DNA of 64,000 nucleotides from Juglans regia (Eukaryota; Streptophyta; Magnoliopsida; Fagales; Juglandaceae). The notes under the pieces were generated by a model. That model was not told where the DNA came from. It did not search any database and was given only the letters and a program-made list of their open reading frames with translations. Numbering within the stretch: the stretch's first letter is position 1; the number at the start of each line of letters is the position of its first letter. The translations under genes were made by a program, and so were the position numbers. The stretch lies in contig NC_049908.1 in assembly GCF_001411555.2 (NCBI RefSeq), positions 27,442,724 to 27,506,723 on the forward strand, written 5' to 3'. Shown here piece after piece: positions 46,101-59,150 of this stretch.

Positions 46101-48470
46101 GTGGGAAAGATTAAAGTAAGGCCATTATGGGCAAGTAGAGCAAGAAATGATTTGATATTATTACTTGCTTCTTCTTTTTTTTTTTTTTTTTCCTACTTTG
46201 ACTTTCTTGAGATTAGTTTGATCATGATAAGAACACCATCCTCACATCACAAGAAGGGAGAATAATTTATATAAATTATTTTTGGTGGTAAAAAAAAGAA
46301 AAATAATTTATATAAATTTTAAATAGATAAATTATATGTAAGTTTTTATAAAAAAAAATAGACTTTACCTTAAAAAAATAAAAAAAATATATAATTTTTT
46401 TTTTATTAATAAGACTTACTTTTTTATAAAAGATTTATATTTATTAACATTACTCAAAATAATAATAATAATAATAATAATAATGAAGGAAATTTTTGTT
46501 TTGTTTTTTTTTTTTTTTTTTGTAAGGTAGCCTGTGGCTGTATTGAAGAGGAGATGATCTCAAGCATCTAGGCTGATGATAAAAATGGCTAGGACCACTT
46601 GACCCACTTCAAACCCACTTCAAACGTGCATCAGTGTAACCCTGTAACCAGTTTGACTTTTGGCAAAATATTTATTTTTTATTTTACATTTTGTTATATT
46701 TAATTATATTAGATGATGTAATTGGTGTGACTGATGATAAAATTTAAGATGAATAATACAATTCTTAATTACGTATTTGTTACCTCTTTTTCTCTATGCG
46801 GCATTGTTTGTATTTGCAGTACATCTCAACTCATCTCAATTTATTTTATTATTATTTATTAATATTCAGTAACTTTAATTTATAAATTTTATTACTATTC
46901 ATAATTTATCTCAGAGTTTTGCTACACAACCTCCACCACACTCCACACTCCACACTTTTTTAAATTTTTTAAATTTTTAATATTTTTTTTTAAATTTTTT
47001 TTTGAGTTTATTCTTTTTAAATTATTTTAAATTTTTTATTCATTATTTATATAATAAATATTTAATAAAAGAAAAAAATAATAAAAATTAAAAATAATGT
47101 GGAGTGTGGAGGTTGTATGAATAGTAGGAAGTTGAGTAGATTTTTTGAGCCAATAAATATGTTAGTCTCAAGTTGAAAAAGACAAATAAAGAGAGAGAAT
47201 GTAAAAAATAATTAAATTATTAACACTAAGATGTGATTTTGACAATGAGATGAGATGAGATAATATAATTTTAGATAAAAGTTAAAAGTAGAATAAAATA
47301 TTATTATTATTTTGAGATTTGAAAAAATTAAATTATTTATTATATTTAAAAAAATTATAATAATGAGATGAGATAAAATATTTTCACTATTTTTAATAAG
47401 AGAGAGTTTGAAAATTTCTTGAACAAATGTCATGCAAATTGAATATTGAAATAGGCCCTTAACACATGCTTCATCTACTTTTATGGCATTTATAATTCTC
47501 ATTCAATCCCCCTTTCCATGGTTGATGGTTCAACGGTAAAAGCTAAGGGAAGAGATGATATTGACTACTTGAGTCTTGAGTCCTGTTAAGAAAAAAAAAA
47601 AAAAAATCCATAAATATCAAATTGTTTGTCTTAATTTGGATGGAAAATATTATTTATATTTGTAATTTTTAGTCACATAATAATATGTATTGACGTGTTA
47701 GCTATTGATATATTAAAAATTATAAAATTTAAAATTTAAAACTCAATTAAAAAATGATATAATATATTTTTTACTTGATATGTATAATGTTATGCGTAAA
47801 ATTATATTTGAATATTTTATAAAGAAAAAAATCACAAAAAATTTGTAAAGGAATTATCTAATTAAAATTTATACATAACATTAATCTTAATTTAATATTT
47901 ATATAAAAGAGTTAATCAATATATAATCTCCAAATAACAACTGCTCATCCATACTGGTAAGCAACGTTACAAAAGAGGCACAACTTTTCGTATTTTTCAC
48001 GGGAGTACACTTTTCCCAAACAAAAATAGAAAGTAGTAAACAAACAATGGATTAGAAAAGTTGCATCCATATTCCATACCCAACAATTTATAAGAAAATA
48101 AATTTATAAGCATATAATAAGCATCGGAACAACAACAATCAACAATGCAAGAAATTGTTAAACCAGAGTGCATTACACCTAAAAACAGAAAAGAAAAGGA
48201 AAAAAAAACGCGAACTAGTGTTCAAGACTTCAAGTACAGTTTATAATTTAGAAATAGAGTAAGAAAATAAACAAGAAACTTAAAAAACCAATAACAGAGG
48301 TGAGAAAATGTAAATAAAGATCACACACCACCCAGAAAATAAAAAAAGAAGAAAAATAAAATAAGATTACAAGAAAAATAAAGAGTCAATTGAATTAGTC
48401 ATAATCAGTCATGTTCATAACAAATCAGAAAATCCCAATAAGAACTTACAGAATTCCATGCTTTACTGTA
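43153..48470. other. AT-rich spacer with MITE remnants
   Basis: No supported gene. MITE-family pieces are at about 44015-44205 (reverse), 44860-45070 (related to the tandem units at 55537), 45250-45425 (inverted ends around AGAGTGCGTAAATTTG / CACTCTAAAATT), 45497-45830 and 47222-47400. A minus-strand open frame at 43557-43814 matches nothing I know. Confidence 0.45.
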
Positions 48471-49453
48471 TGGAAGGCATCTAAACCATCACCTACCACT
48501 GACAACTCCATCCCTTCTTATTATCCCCCACCACTAAGAATTCCATGTCCCTATACTCTCTACAACAAGCCGCAGAAGGCATTTCTTCTCATTCTTGGGT
48601 TTGGGTTTTTAGCAACCCTCTGGGCTGGTGTAAGAAAGCTCCTTCCCAGCTTAGATTCACAGTCACATTTTACTCCACACAGGAAAAGCAGATAGAAAAT
48701 AACTCATTTGGGCTATAAAACTGGTTTTTCTGAGAATTGGGTTGATCTGTGTTTACTACATGGGGTCAACTTGATTATATATTTCTTGGATTTTCTTAGG
48801 CCAGAGATCTGAGATTGTGGGTTTCGGTTTTTTTCTCTGGGAACAAGGAATGGTGAAAGGGTTTCTAAGATCTGGACTTTGAGGGTTGCCTTTGGGAATC
48901 TAATCATACGAAGGTAAGAGGTTGAAATGTTTTGAGAAGCATAAAACACTTTGTTCTGCTTCTCATTCTCTTAATGTTATTTATTTTTTTAAGCTCATTT
49001 TATTTTTTCTATTTGAGATGTGTAGCTTGAAAAGTTTCTGTTTTTATGTTGGTGAAAAATTGTGTGATCTCATAATTTGTATAAACTTTGGTACATCTTC
49101 TGTTCGCGATGTGCTCTGTGATCTAAATTTTGTTCATTGAAATGTCTTTTTCCAGGTTCTTATTTTGATGTATTTGCTTCATCCTCTTTCTTATTTGGCT
49201 TAAATGGTTATATAGCATGTTCCTATCTGTTTGTTGCTAGTTTTGTGTGAATAATGAAGATGTCTAAAGCGCCTGCTAATGAACATTACTGGCATTTATC
49301 ACCCTCTTGATGGTTGCCAATGTACAGAAAAGTACTCGAAGATTTTAAATAAGTAAATAAAAGGTGAAAAATTTCAAATCTTTGTATGCATTGATGGATT
49401 TTAATTTTTCATGTATCTTTGTTTAACAATGTAGCAGCTGGATATCCGAAAAG
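48471..49453 (+). promoter_or_regulatory. Promoter region and spliced 5' leader of the kinase gene
   Basis: A 5' UTR exon probably ends at 48913 (ACGAAG|GTAAGAG). The intron runs to an acceptor at 49431-49437 (ACAATGTAGCAG), leaving a short leader before the ATG at 49454. The transcription start is not defined by sequence; about 48600-48720 is plausible. Confidence 0.5.
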
Positions 49454-52400
49454 ATGGCCTCGGATCTTAATGCAGAATTGTCGAAGAAAACTGCCATTTT
49501 TGGTCTTAAGGTCTGGGAAGTAATTGGGATTGCAGTCGGGTTCTTTATCATAGTTATCCTTTTGGTGCTGTCCTTGTGTATAACATCACGGAAGAAATCA
49601 AGGAGAACTGGGGACAAGATTCCTCTTAGCCAAATTCCGACTGTTTCAAAGGAAATCAAGGAAGTCCGAGTGGAACAAGTTTCAACAGATGAATTTGTTC
49701 CCCGTGATGGAATTCTTCTCACCATTCATGACAAATCCAGTGATAAAGATTCAGATAAGGTTATGGTCCATCTGGGTATGGGGAAGGTGAAGAACGGAGA
49801 CAATAGCAGTCAGTCAGGTTCGTTTCATCATTTGGAGAAAGATGGTGGCGGGTCACAATCTGGAGAAGAAGGTAGTTCTGGCAAGGTTACTGTGTATAAG
49901 CCTTCCTCTTCCTATCCTATAACTGCTCCTTCCCCTCTATCTGGCCTGCCCGAATTCTCTCACCTGGGTTGGGGTCACTGGTTTACATTAAGGGATCTTG
50001 AGCTTGCTACAAACCGGTTTTCTAAGGAAAATGTTCTGGGTGAGGGTGGTTATGGAGTCGTTTACCAAGGACAGTTGATAAATGGCACTCCAGTGGCAGT
50101 TAAAAAGATTCTAAATAACCTGTGAGTTTAGATATTATTACTGATTTCCTGAACTTATTGTGAATTCTTTTTCTTGTTCATGTCACTTTGGCTAAAGTTG
50201 AACTCCTAAACTTCTTCACTCCAGGGGTCAAGCAGAGAAAGAATTTAGAGTGGAAGTTGAAGCTATTGGTCATGTGCGCCATAAGAATTTGGTCCGTCTT
50301 CTGGGATACTGCATTGAAGGGACTCACAGGTAGTGCTTTCTGCTACGCTATGTTTTTATCCAGCTAAAGATTTAGATCACTCGTAGAAATCAATTTCCAA
50401 GAAAAAGATGAATTTTAAGTGCTAGATTACAAGATATTAAGGGAAAGAAAAAGAATATTTTGTAGGTTGAATATTTGCAAGGTAGCTCCATAGGGAATTT
50501 AATTTCCTCTTCACTGATTTAAACTTTCAGAATGTTGGTTTATGAGTATGTCAACAATGGAAACTTAGAGCAGTGGCTTCATGGAGCTATGCGTCAGCAT
50601 GGATATCTTACTTGGGAGGCGCGCACAAAGGTTCTTCTTGGCACGGCTAAAGCGTAAGTCAATTCACTTGCATACTTTTCTGGCCTTCTAGTTCTCATTT
50701 AATGTGATTTTGCTTGTTATAGTCTTGCCTACTTGCATGAAGCCATTGAGCCAAAAGTGGTGCATCGAGATATTAAGTCAAGCAACATACTGATTGATGA
50801 TGACTTCAATGCAAAGGTATCTGATTTTGGTCTAGCCAAGTTGCTTGGTGCTGGAAAGAGTCATGTCACTACTCGAGTTATGGGAACTTTTGGGTGAGTA
50901 GTTCTTCTAGTGCATATACAATTTCATTTTCCCGTTTTTAGTTTGTCTCAATATAGTTAATCTGTTTGGGCTAAATTGGTCATTCTCATATTCGTACCCC
51001 ATCCCCTCTACCTTTTGTCCCACACGATTACAGTTATGTTGCTCCTGAATATGCAAATACTGGCCTTTTGAATGAGAAGAGTGATGTTTATAGCTTTGGG
51101 GTTCTGCTTTTAGAAGCAATTACTGGAAGAGATCCTGTGGATTACGGTCGTCCCACCCATGAGGTATGGAATTAGTTATTAAGCTCTAGGATGTATGACT
51201 TTTAATTGCGTGAATGACAATGACTTGTTGTTATCAAGAAGCCATAGAACACTTGATGCAAGTTATATTTACTGTACTAGTTGTGGAATGGTGAATACTG
51301 ATAAAAAAAGAAGAAAAAATGGGTTCATTTTGAACTCTCATTAGATATATCTGGAATGCTTCTTTTGTATACTTCATGTGTACACGGGCTATGCCTATTC
51401 CATTCTTATTTATAAAATTTATCTATTACTTATCAAAAAAATATATATGTATATCTGGAATGCATCTTCTTTAAGGCCTATTTTCATCTGACTACTTTTT
51501 GTTGGTTTTGACTCCTGGTTGCATTTTGGCTCCCATGTTTGGTTGTTCTTGCTGGTTCTTGGTGGGTAAATATGAAAAAATATGGTTTATTTGGGTCATT
51601 GTTGATATGTTGGGTAAGATGACCCAACCTGCAGAATGACTGCTTGTAGTTGTTTTCAAATGCTGAAAGCGATGCCTTTCTTTAACTAGAGAGTATAAAA
51701 AAATGTTAAAACCCATTCAAATAACAATTTTTTTTTTTAATCAATAAAACCCATTCAAATAATAATAACAAACTTAAAACGGTAATCTATATACCCAAGA
51801 GCCTTTTAAGCTTGCAATGGCATTCGGATTAGAAATTATAGTTGGCAGTCACCTTAATGCCTTCCCTTTTCTGCCTTCATCACATTTATGCTTTTAAAAT
51901 CTCTTGGGCCTGTTTCTTTGTAGTTAGTTTTCCAATTTGTGACATCTAAAACTCTTCTGCAGGACCTAGGCCTCTTATTTGTCAAGCCTGCCACATGTTC
52001 TGTCATAAACTTGATTGTTCTTCTCATTTCAACCAACCATAGCAAATAATCTTTGGATGTTCTTAGCATTGTTTTAATCATTGGTTGTAACTTCAAGACA
52101 TTTATAAGGTGTACATACATGCTAATATGAGGACAGAATTTTGCTCAGTGCTCCTTTGGCCTTTTAAAATAAATATTTATCAGATTTTCCTTGTTTTCTT
52201 TTATAACACTGATGTAGGATTGAGTTCATGACACTGAGGATAGGTCCTTTTGTGCAGTTTTTGGCATGTAAAATCTTCTAGTCAAGATGTTGAGGTCCAA
52301 ACCTCTACTAAACCTTCAAATTTTCATGTTATTTTGGTATTTTGAAAAGAAATGAGCTTGTGACATGAACCCTGAAATGGGATTTGTTGGTTTAAGAAAG

Positions 52401-54036
52401 GATCAATATGTTCCAAGTGTCATAACATGACACTTGGAACTAGGATAGTAGGATGGGTTAACAGTCCTTCCATAAAGTCTACTGCAGGTTTTAGAACATT
52501 CATCTTAATTCAAACTTTATTTGATCCAAGAGACTTTTTTTCACTTGGCATGAATTGCAATACTTTCAGGTAAATCTGGTCGATTGGCTGAAAATGATGG
52601 TTGGAAGCAGGCGATCAGAAGAGGTGGTAGACCCAAACATGGAACCAAGGCCATCAACCAGAGCCCTGAAACGTGCTCTTTTGACTGCCTTGAGGTGTGT
52701 TGATCCGGAGTCTGAAAAACGACCTAAGATGAGCCAGGTTGTTCGTATGCTTGAATCCGAAGAATATCCCATCCCAAGAGAGGTTAGTTTCTAATTTCTT
52801 TTCTATAGCACGACTCACTTGGACAGCCGTTTCAATTTATGTTTGAAAAATTAGATATGCATTTTGTAATCTTAAGAGTTCCCCGTGTATGTGGGCAAGG
52901 CCTATTTCATTAGTATCTAGTTTGGGTAGCTCAGAATACCCACTACTATTTATTATTTTATTATACTTTTCACCTATTTGTCACTATTTTTTACTGCTAT
53001 TCAATATTCTATTATTACTTTTTTATTACTTTTTCACTACTATTCACAGAAAATCTGATATCACCTCACTATCCAAATGCAACCTTAATAAAGTTGTTTA
53101 CTTAAAAAAATATTTGTAATCCTGGAGTTATTAGATTTGATTGCTGTGGAAGTTCTTTGGTGAAATCCACTTGTTCCAGCTACTTCATTATCACTTTCTT
53201 TATGCGTGACCAGGCTGGAATGGCTGATCTGATCCATTATCTTCTAATTAGCGCAATCTATATATTCTAATGAGTTGCACTTTTCCATGCTGTTGGGATT
53301 GTTACTACCTGTGTATCGTAGTGAGCCTTCATATTTTTTCCCTTCCATTTATTTGTTCTCCCTTTCTATGATGGATCGAAGTCATTCTTTCAAATATTAG
53401 CTGTGCTAGAATCAAATATTAGATATTCAGTTGAATATCTAGCTGTGCTAGATAACAGTAAGGTAGTTCTGTAAATAGGTGATGGAAAAGGCTGACGTAA
53501 ATATGTAGTCTGATGATGCTTCTGCACGAGAAAAACTAGTAACCAAATAAAAATAGAAAAAGGGGGCATGGAGGCAGCTTCCTATCCACCACTATGGAAT
53601 GGAGGGGGATCTACTCCCACCGATCACGATCGAGGGTCTGCACATATTCATATCAACTTTATGCCTTCGAAATATAATTTGATTCCTAAATTGACAGTTA
53701 ATAGTAGTAAAGTAGTCTGAGAATAGTTGTGTTCCCAAACATACTATAAAAAAGTCATTTTTCTTTTCATTCCAATTGGCCTGGATCCCATTCATCCACT
53801 TCTCTATCATCTCATTGTTCGCTGCTGTTCTATATAATTTTAGCTCCTAATTTTCCTTGATGGTCCCTGACTGATTTTGAAATGAATCTCTTTTTATCTC
53901 GACTTTTCAGGATCGAAGGCACCGAAGAACTCAGGCAGGCAGCATGGAGATCGAATCTCAGAAGGATTTTTCTGATACTGATCGGAGTGATAACCCCGAC
54001 TCAAGATCAAATAGCAAGGGCTACCAGCGTACCTAA
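49454..54036 (+). CDS. Membrane-anchored receptor-like protein kinase (At2g42960/At5g18500 type)
   Basis: Seven coding exons (49454-50121, 50225-50329, 50531-50653, 50723-50893, 51034-51163, 52570-52782, 53911-54036) encode 511 residues, in the family range. There is no ectodomain: a short N-terminus ([20 protein letters not shown]) precedes a transmembrane segment at about 23-44, then a Ser/Gly-rich juxtamembrane region to about 180. The kinase domain has the glycine loop GEGGYG (196-201), Lys217 in VAVKK, HRD with Asp315, DFG with Asp333, and YVAPEY (357-362); it is therefore an RD Ser/Thr kinase with all catalytic residues. The last exon adds a polar Ser/Asp tail. All introns are GT-AG and phases fit. 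Intron 5 (1406 bp) and intron 6 (1128 bp) hold repeat sequence. The family is usually classed with receptor-like cytoplasmic kinases; the substrate is unknown. The start was chosen by family similarity. Confidence 0.94.
51360..51440 (+). repeat. Retroposon-like tail in kinase intron 5
   Basis: GTGTACACGGGCTATGCC, then TATTACTTATCAAAAAA. Similar ends occur at 8130-8187 and around the MITE at 52913. They look like 3' ends of a SINE or LINE family; I cannot define a 5' end. Confidence 0.4.
52880..53110 (+). repeat. Retroposon-like tail split by a MITE, kinase intron 6
   Basis: GTGTATGTGGGCAAGGCC before the MITE and ATAAAGTTGTTTACTTAAAA after it. Removing 52913-53084 and one TTA restores a tail like that at 51360. 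Confidence 0.5.
52913..53084 (+). mobile_element. GTTTGGAT-type MITE in kinase intron 6
   Basis: 172 bp between TTA at 52910-52912 and TTA at 53085-53087. Left end GTATCTAGTTTGGGTAG; complement of right end GGTTGCATTTGGATAGTG. It is intronic, about 130 bp downstream of exon 6. Confidence 0.7.
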
Positions 54037-54944
54037 CCAAACAAGCGATTCATTTTGAGGATCAAAGGGATCATATAAAGTGAGGGTAACACTCACAATT
54101 TTTCCAACTCATTGAATTCTTGGGGTTGCCTATCTGAGCATGGGGGAAGGGGTCGGAGTTGTGGATGAGCAAGATGATCTTTCATTCTTCATTTTTATCT
54201 CTACTTTTTTCAAAAAAAAAAAAAAAAAAAGAAAAAGAAAAATTTTAGGCTGGTTTCTTGTAGATGGAGAGATTATGGTATGTGTAAGAAAGTGGTGTGA
54301 AGAACCCAAATACAATGGGGTCGTGTACAGAATTGATAGATCCCTAACTTGTTTGATGAGTATGCTCTTCCTTTTGTGCATAGAGAAGTACACTGTTTTA
54401 GGTACCCCAACAAAAAGAAAGACTTTGTTATTGTGTCAAGGCTGCTGCTGCTGCTGCCATGAGAAGAATGCCTGATCCATATGGCCAAAACTTTTGCATA
54501 AAATTGACACATGACCCTTTTTCCATTCAACGAGTAGTCTTTACACTACTTGTTTTCGGCTTCACATGTCTCGCATCCCCAATGTCTAAAAGTCATAAGC
54601 CGAAGACCCCAAGTGGTGCGTGAATGTCAGCATGGAGATCTTAAACCTGTAAAGCTAAACTTGTTTTCCTTGTCTTGGATCCTGAAGCAATTTCCATTGC
54701 TATCTGCTTATCTTTTTAGGAAAAGCCCATGTGGATTAATCGAGGAAATCTTCCTGTGTTCTTCACTAGAATAAAGGTATAGTGTGAAGGTCCATCCCAT
54801 AAGCATGCATGCATGCCCTAGTCGTGTTATGATAGGAGTTTTTGTCTTGGCATATATAATAATGAGGTTCTTATTCAACTTTATTGGTAATGGTTTTTTT
54901 TTTTTTAATTAGCAACAATGAAAAATTCTTATTGACTTTTCGAG
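54037..54944 (+). other. 3' UTR of the kinase gene and downstream spacer
   Basis: 3' untranslated sequence continues for some hundred bases, with an (A)n run at about 54213-54230. The reading frames at 54130-54530 on both strands have no conservation signal I can recognise. Confidence 0.4.
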
Positions 54945-55112
54945 TAATGGTACATGCAGTCTTGAAGTGCGTAAGTGTCGTGTAGTTTTTTTTGAAAAAA
55001 AATAGAGTTTATTATTAAAAAATTATTTATTTTTTATATGAATTTTATATTTATTCATTTTTTTTAAGTGATCATTCGGTATTTGTTTCCAATTGTTTAG
55101 ACCATTCCAGCC
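54945..55112. repeat. Degenerate TIR element
   Basis: GAAGTGCGTAAGTGTCGTGTAG, shortened here by me to the core GTGCGTAAGTGTCGTGTAG, followed by an A/T-rich body; the same start type occurs at 3045 (GTGAGTATGCAAGCGCCGTG) and 41040 (GAAGTGCATAAACGCCGC). Confidence 0.4.
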
Positions 55113-55312
55113 TGCTTCAACAATTCGGGACCATGTTTACATTTCCATCCAAAATGTGTTGTGAAGGAGAGAGAGAGAGAGAGAGGTTGTGAAGGAGAAG
55201 TCGTAGGAAGAAAAAAAGATGAAGAAATTAGGAATTGAAGGAGCAATCGTACGTGAATATAATTGCCACACGTCTGTGTTGCAAGACTTTCTTGATAGGA
55301 AATTAAGATCAT

Positions 55313-55532
55313 GAATAATAATACTAGAGCCACTGCAGGGAGCGTGGGAGCTCCCACTAGTATATTTTATATATTTTTTTACTCTTTCTTTATATATATA
55401 TTTTTTTATTTTTTAAATATTTTTTAAAAAATAAAAGAAATTCACAATATCATTAAAAAATATTTCCTTAATCACGAAAAAAAAATCCCGACGAAAGCCG
55501 CAGCGGGAAGACTAGAATTATTCAATTGAGAG
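55313..55532. repeat. AT-rich MITE-like element
   Basis: Starts GAATAATAATACTAGAGCC and ends GACTAGAATTATTC, whose complement GAATAATTCTAGTC matches the start. Includes GGGAGCTCCC and the AT-rich core shared with 14206. Confidence 0.5.
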
Positions 55533-55536
55533 TGGA

Positions 55537-55985
55537 CAATTTGGCTACAGATATTATCAACCAAGTAATATTTTATAAAGAAAAATTCTATTTACAATTT
55601 CTAAGTGAGGATTGTGTATGTAAACCTATTGATATATTTCATTAAATAGAAATTATTATTATAATTTTAAAGATAAAATTATCCAGACTTGCGTAAGCGG
55701 TGACTATATGAAAACCTCAGAATATTTTAGCAAGACAATAAATTAGTGCACAATTTGGCTACAGATATTATCAACCAAGTAATATTTTATAAAGAAAAAT
55801 TCTATTTACAGTTTCTAAGTGAGGATTGTGTATGTAAACCTATTGATATATTTTATTAAATAAAAATTATTGTAATTTATATAAGATTATTATTATAATT
55901 ATAAAGATAAAATTATCCAGACTTGCGTAAGCGGTGACTGTATGAAAACCTCATAATATTGTAGCAAGACAATAAATTAGTGCAC
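55537..55985 (+). repeat. Tandem duplication, two units of about 210-235 bp
   Basis: Unit 1 (55537-55749) and unit 2 (55750-55985) both begin ACAATTTGGCTACAGATA and contain TTGTGTATGTAAACCTATTG and ACTTGCGTAAGCGGTGACT. Unit 2 has a short insertion. The unit resembles the fragment at 44860-45070. Confidence 0.85.
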
Positions 55986-57820
55986 AAATTTCAATTCAAA
56001 GTATTGCTGCTACACGAATGAATGAAGGAAACTTGCCAGCCAAGTAATTATTTTTCTTCATAAAGTTAATGACTATTAATGATATTAATGCATGTTATCC
56101 ATCCAACGCATATTTATAACCATAATAAATTTGCTAGCTCCGGCCTAGCGCATATATAAATCTCTACTTCTGTCTGAACTCAAAAAAATTTCAAAGGATC
56201 AATATTTTTTTTGGAGTATTGATTTGACTTTTTTTTGGAGTTGCATGTTTTAATTCACACTCTGTCTCTGATATTTTACGGATATGAAAACTACTCAATG
56301 CATTTTTTTTTTGGTAATATTGACTGGACTAGTTTAGAGCATTTTAAATAATATCTTACACTACCGAACGTATACTAAAACCTAATATACATACATATGT
56401 ATATCTATATATATATATATATATATATATACACTAGCAGTAGGTAACATCCAAGGGACGCTTGCCTAATTTTCTTTTTTATTTTTTTTATCTAGTGATT
56501 GAGGAAGTATTTTTTTAACGATGTTGTAAATTTTTTATTTTTTTAAAAATGTTTATGATGATTAAAAAAATACATGAAAAAAAAAGAAAAAAAATATAAA
56601 TAAATGAAATACACATTCAAGACATATTTTCGGGCTACTTTTTCGTTAGTTGTAGTAGTTCTCTTTAGTTAATTAAGAATATAATCATATTTAAATTATG
56701 TTAAAACTATAATTATTTATATAGTTATACTTTTTTAAAAATATTTACAAAATTTTATCATTTATTTAATGATAAAATATTAGTATTTTATAAATTAAAT
56801 TTGATAATTTATTTATGATATGATATTTATATGTTAATTATTTATTTTAAATTAATTTAAATCAGTATTTAAATTTTTACCATTTGATCAAATTTGGAGA
56901 GTTATGATGAAGGGTTAGATTTAAATCTTAAAAAATTTTATTTTCATCTCGCTTTCTCTTTCTCCCTCTCTCACTTTTTTTTTTTTTTTTTTTACCTAGT
57001 GATTAAAGAATTGTTTTTTAATGATGTTGTGAATTTTTTATTTTTTTTAAAAATGTTTATGATGATTAAAAAAATACATAAAAATAAATAAAAATAAAAA
57101 AATGAAATAGACATTCAGGACATATTTTCGGACTACTTTTTCGGTAGCAGTTCTCTTGTAATAATTTTTGTGATATTTTGTGGTGATTTTGTAAAGATGA
57201 TTGCTGTGAGGATGTAGAGATAGATAAAGAAGGGAAGCGTAAAATAAGAATACTATTTATCATTGTTCATTACTGTTCATCTTACTATTCATCAGACGAT
57301 ACACACTTTTAAATATAAGGAGATATATATACGCACACATATATAAAAGGTTAATTTGCATCCTAGTATAGTAAGATTGGCAATGACAGAAGCGTCAGAT
57401 CGGCTAGACGACAATAATTAATTAGTTCATATTTTTTTTTCTATTTTTGCTATTTATTTGATTCAGTGATTGCGCTAATCTCTAGAATGGGCTTGTTACT
57501 TTGAAATTAGTGGTACTTGTGTAAAATCCTATATGGCGTAGATTTTCTAATTAATAAAAAAAAGCACGTTTGCCACATCTGTCAAATTGAAGAAAAAAAT
57601 AAAATGTAATTTTGAATATTAAAATAGTCTAATGTATAAGAATAAAATTATTATTTATTTATGTTCATTATTTATTATGAAATTTAAATTATATTAAAAA
57701 TTCAAATTAATTAGATAGTTTTTTTCTCTTAAAAATATACAGTAAAATTTCATCATTTATTTAATAATGAAAAATTAGTATTTTATAAATTAAAATTGAT
57801 TTTTAGTGTATGATATAATA
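55986..57820. other. AT-rich spacer with two copies of an AT-rich element
   Basis: 56440-56650 and 56985-57160 share TAGTGATT..., ACGATGTTGTAAATTTT / ATGATGTTGTGAATTTT, AATGTTTATGATGATTAAA, and CATATTTTCGG.CTACTTTTTCG. A (TA)n tract is at 56405-56432. No gene is seen. Confidence 0.5.
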
Positions 57821-57824
57821 AACA

Positions 57825-58110
57825 GTAATAAGATATGCGAAAAAAATATGCGAAGAGAAAAAAAAACAGCTTCTTTATTGTTCATTTAAAATTCAAAAAT
57901 CAATATTTTTTTCCACTTTTTCTTTCTTCCTCTCTCTCATTCCCTACGCACGATTGCGGTATTATGTCGCACATTGGCATTCACACGGACCAAAAAAAAA
58001 AAAACTCTTTACTGTTCATCATACTGTTGATGAACAGTAATAAAATATGAAAAAAAATATGCAAAGAAAAAAAACAGCTGCTTTATTGTTCATTACTGTT
58101 GATGAACAAT
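57825..58110. repeat. Direct repeat pair with hairpins
   Basis: AACAGTAATAAGATATGCG through TTTATTGTTCATT (57822-57890) is repeated at 58033-58100. Between and after lie hairpins such as CTGTTGATGAACAG and GTTCATTACTGTTGATGAAC. Confidence 0.55.
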
Positions 58111-58984
58111 AATGAACAGTACATATATAGATGCTTTTAAGTAATAGGCAGATATACAATTCCTCTTTGGAAGAGACCGGTTGATCATATGGGATAAACA
58201 ACCTCCACTTATAGCAAGACACATAGAGATTTCATAAAAAAAAAAGATAGACCCTTTTGCATCTGATTACTGCTGAATGCCTTTCACTCATGCACCTCAT
58301 TTCCTCTAAGACTTGTGAGACATCACTTTCCTCCATTGCCGTGAGACACCAGACTCGTCACCGCCACCAAGCTCAGTCGTCGCCACCAAGCTTCGTCGCC
58401 CCCACTGCTGTATTTTCCTCCATGCCCCCCCCAACTTGCTCTGTCGTCGTCGCCCCCCATTGAAGTTGTTTCTCCGTCGCCCACCACTTTTCCTCCTTCG
58501 CCCCCCACCCCTCGACTTGCTCCATTGTCGCCACCCATTGAAGTTGTTCCTCCGTCGCCCCACCAAGCCACTCCTCGATGGTAAGTTGTGTAATTTGTCT
58601 AAGGGCTGTAATTTTGAAGATCAGCCTTTGACTATTTGATGTTCATTTCCTGTGACATATTTCACACGCCAACATGCTAGCTGGAGATGTCTCCTATGGG
58701 GTAGTTGAGTTATTTTACATAGACTTATTTTGAATAAGTTTTCTGCAAATTGTGATATGATGGTAGATTGGTAGTGGTTGGGTTTTCTTCTTCTGTAAGG
58801 TATAACAAAAAGAAAAAAAATCCAAAAATTTCATCCTTTTTTTAAGTTCACTAATTTGGGGGTCTTTATGATGTATACAAATGCCTTATGATGTAATTCA
58901 CATGTGCACTGATTTGAAGTGATTTGTGCACTGTTTTTTTGTTTCTTATTTTGTAACAAACGATCAAATTTGGAGTTCTGATAG
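58111..58984 (+). other. Leader-like region of the FAR1-type pseudogene
   Basis: 58330-58575 is C-rich, with repeated CCACCAAGC and TTGAAGTTGTT..CTCCGTCGCCC units, and ends CCTCGATG|GTAAGTTG, a good donor at about 58580. Apparent open frames on both strands are products of these repeats. It is probably a 5' leader exon plus intron. Confidence 0.4.
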
Positions 58985-59150
58985 TTATGAAGATGTGAAT
59001 GTAGAAGATGTTTGAATTTGGAAGATGGAGTTCGTTTGGATGATGATGTGAATGTAGAAAATGTAGTGAATGTGGAAGATGGAGTCCGTGTGGATGATGG
59101 AGTAAATGTGAAAGATGGAGTAAATGTGGATGATGGAGTGAATTTGAGAC
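58985..59150 (+). repeat. Degenerate coding minisatellite (acidic repeats)
   Basis: Units of about 21-42 bp built on GTGAATGTGGAAGATGGAGT encode VNVEDGV and VDDGVN repeats within the FAR1 pseudogene. A stop (TGA in GATGTTTGA) breaks the frame near its start. Confidence 0.7.

Noticed and set aside
47520..47600. Possible SINE ending in a poly(A) run
   Set aside because: No convincing pol III A and B boxes and no target duplication.
54130..54530. Frames on both strands after the kinase gene
   Set aside because: They lie in the 3' UTR, cross an (A)n run and lack similarity.
58257..58640. Pro/Ser- and Gly-rich frames on both strands
   Set aside because: Products of CCACC/CGTCGCC repeats in a leader region.
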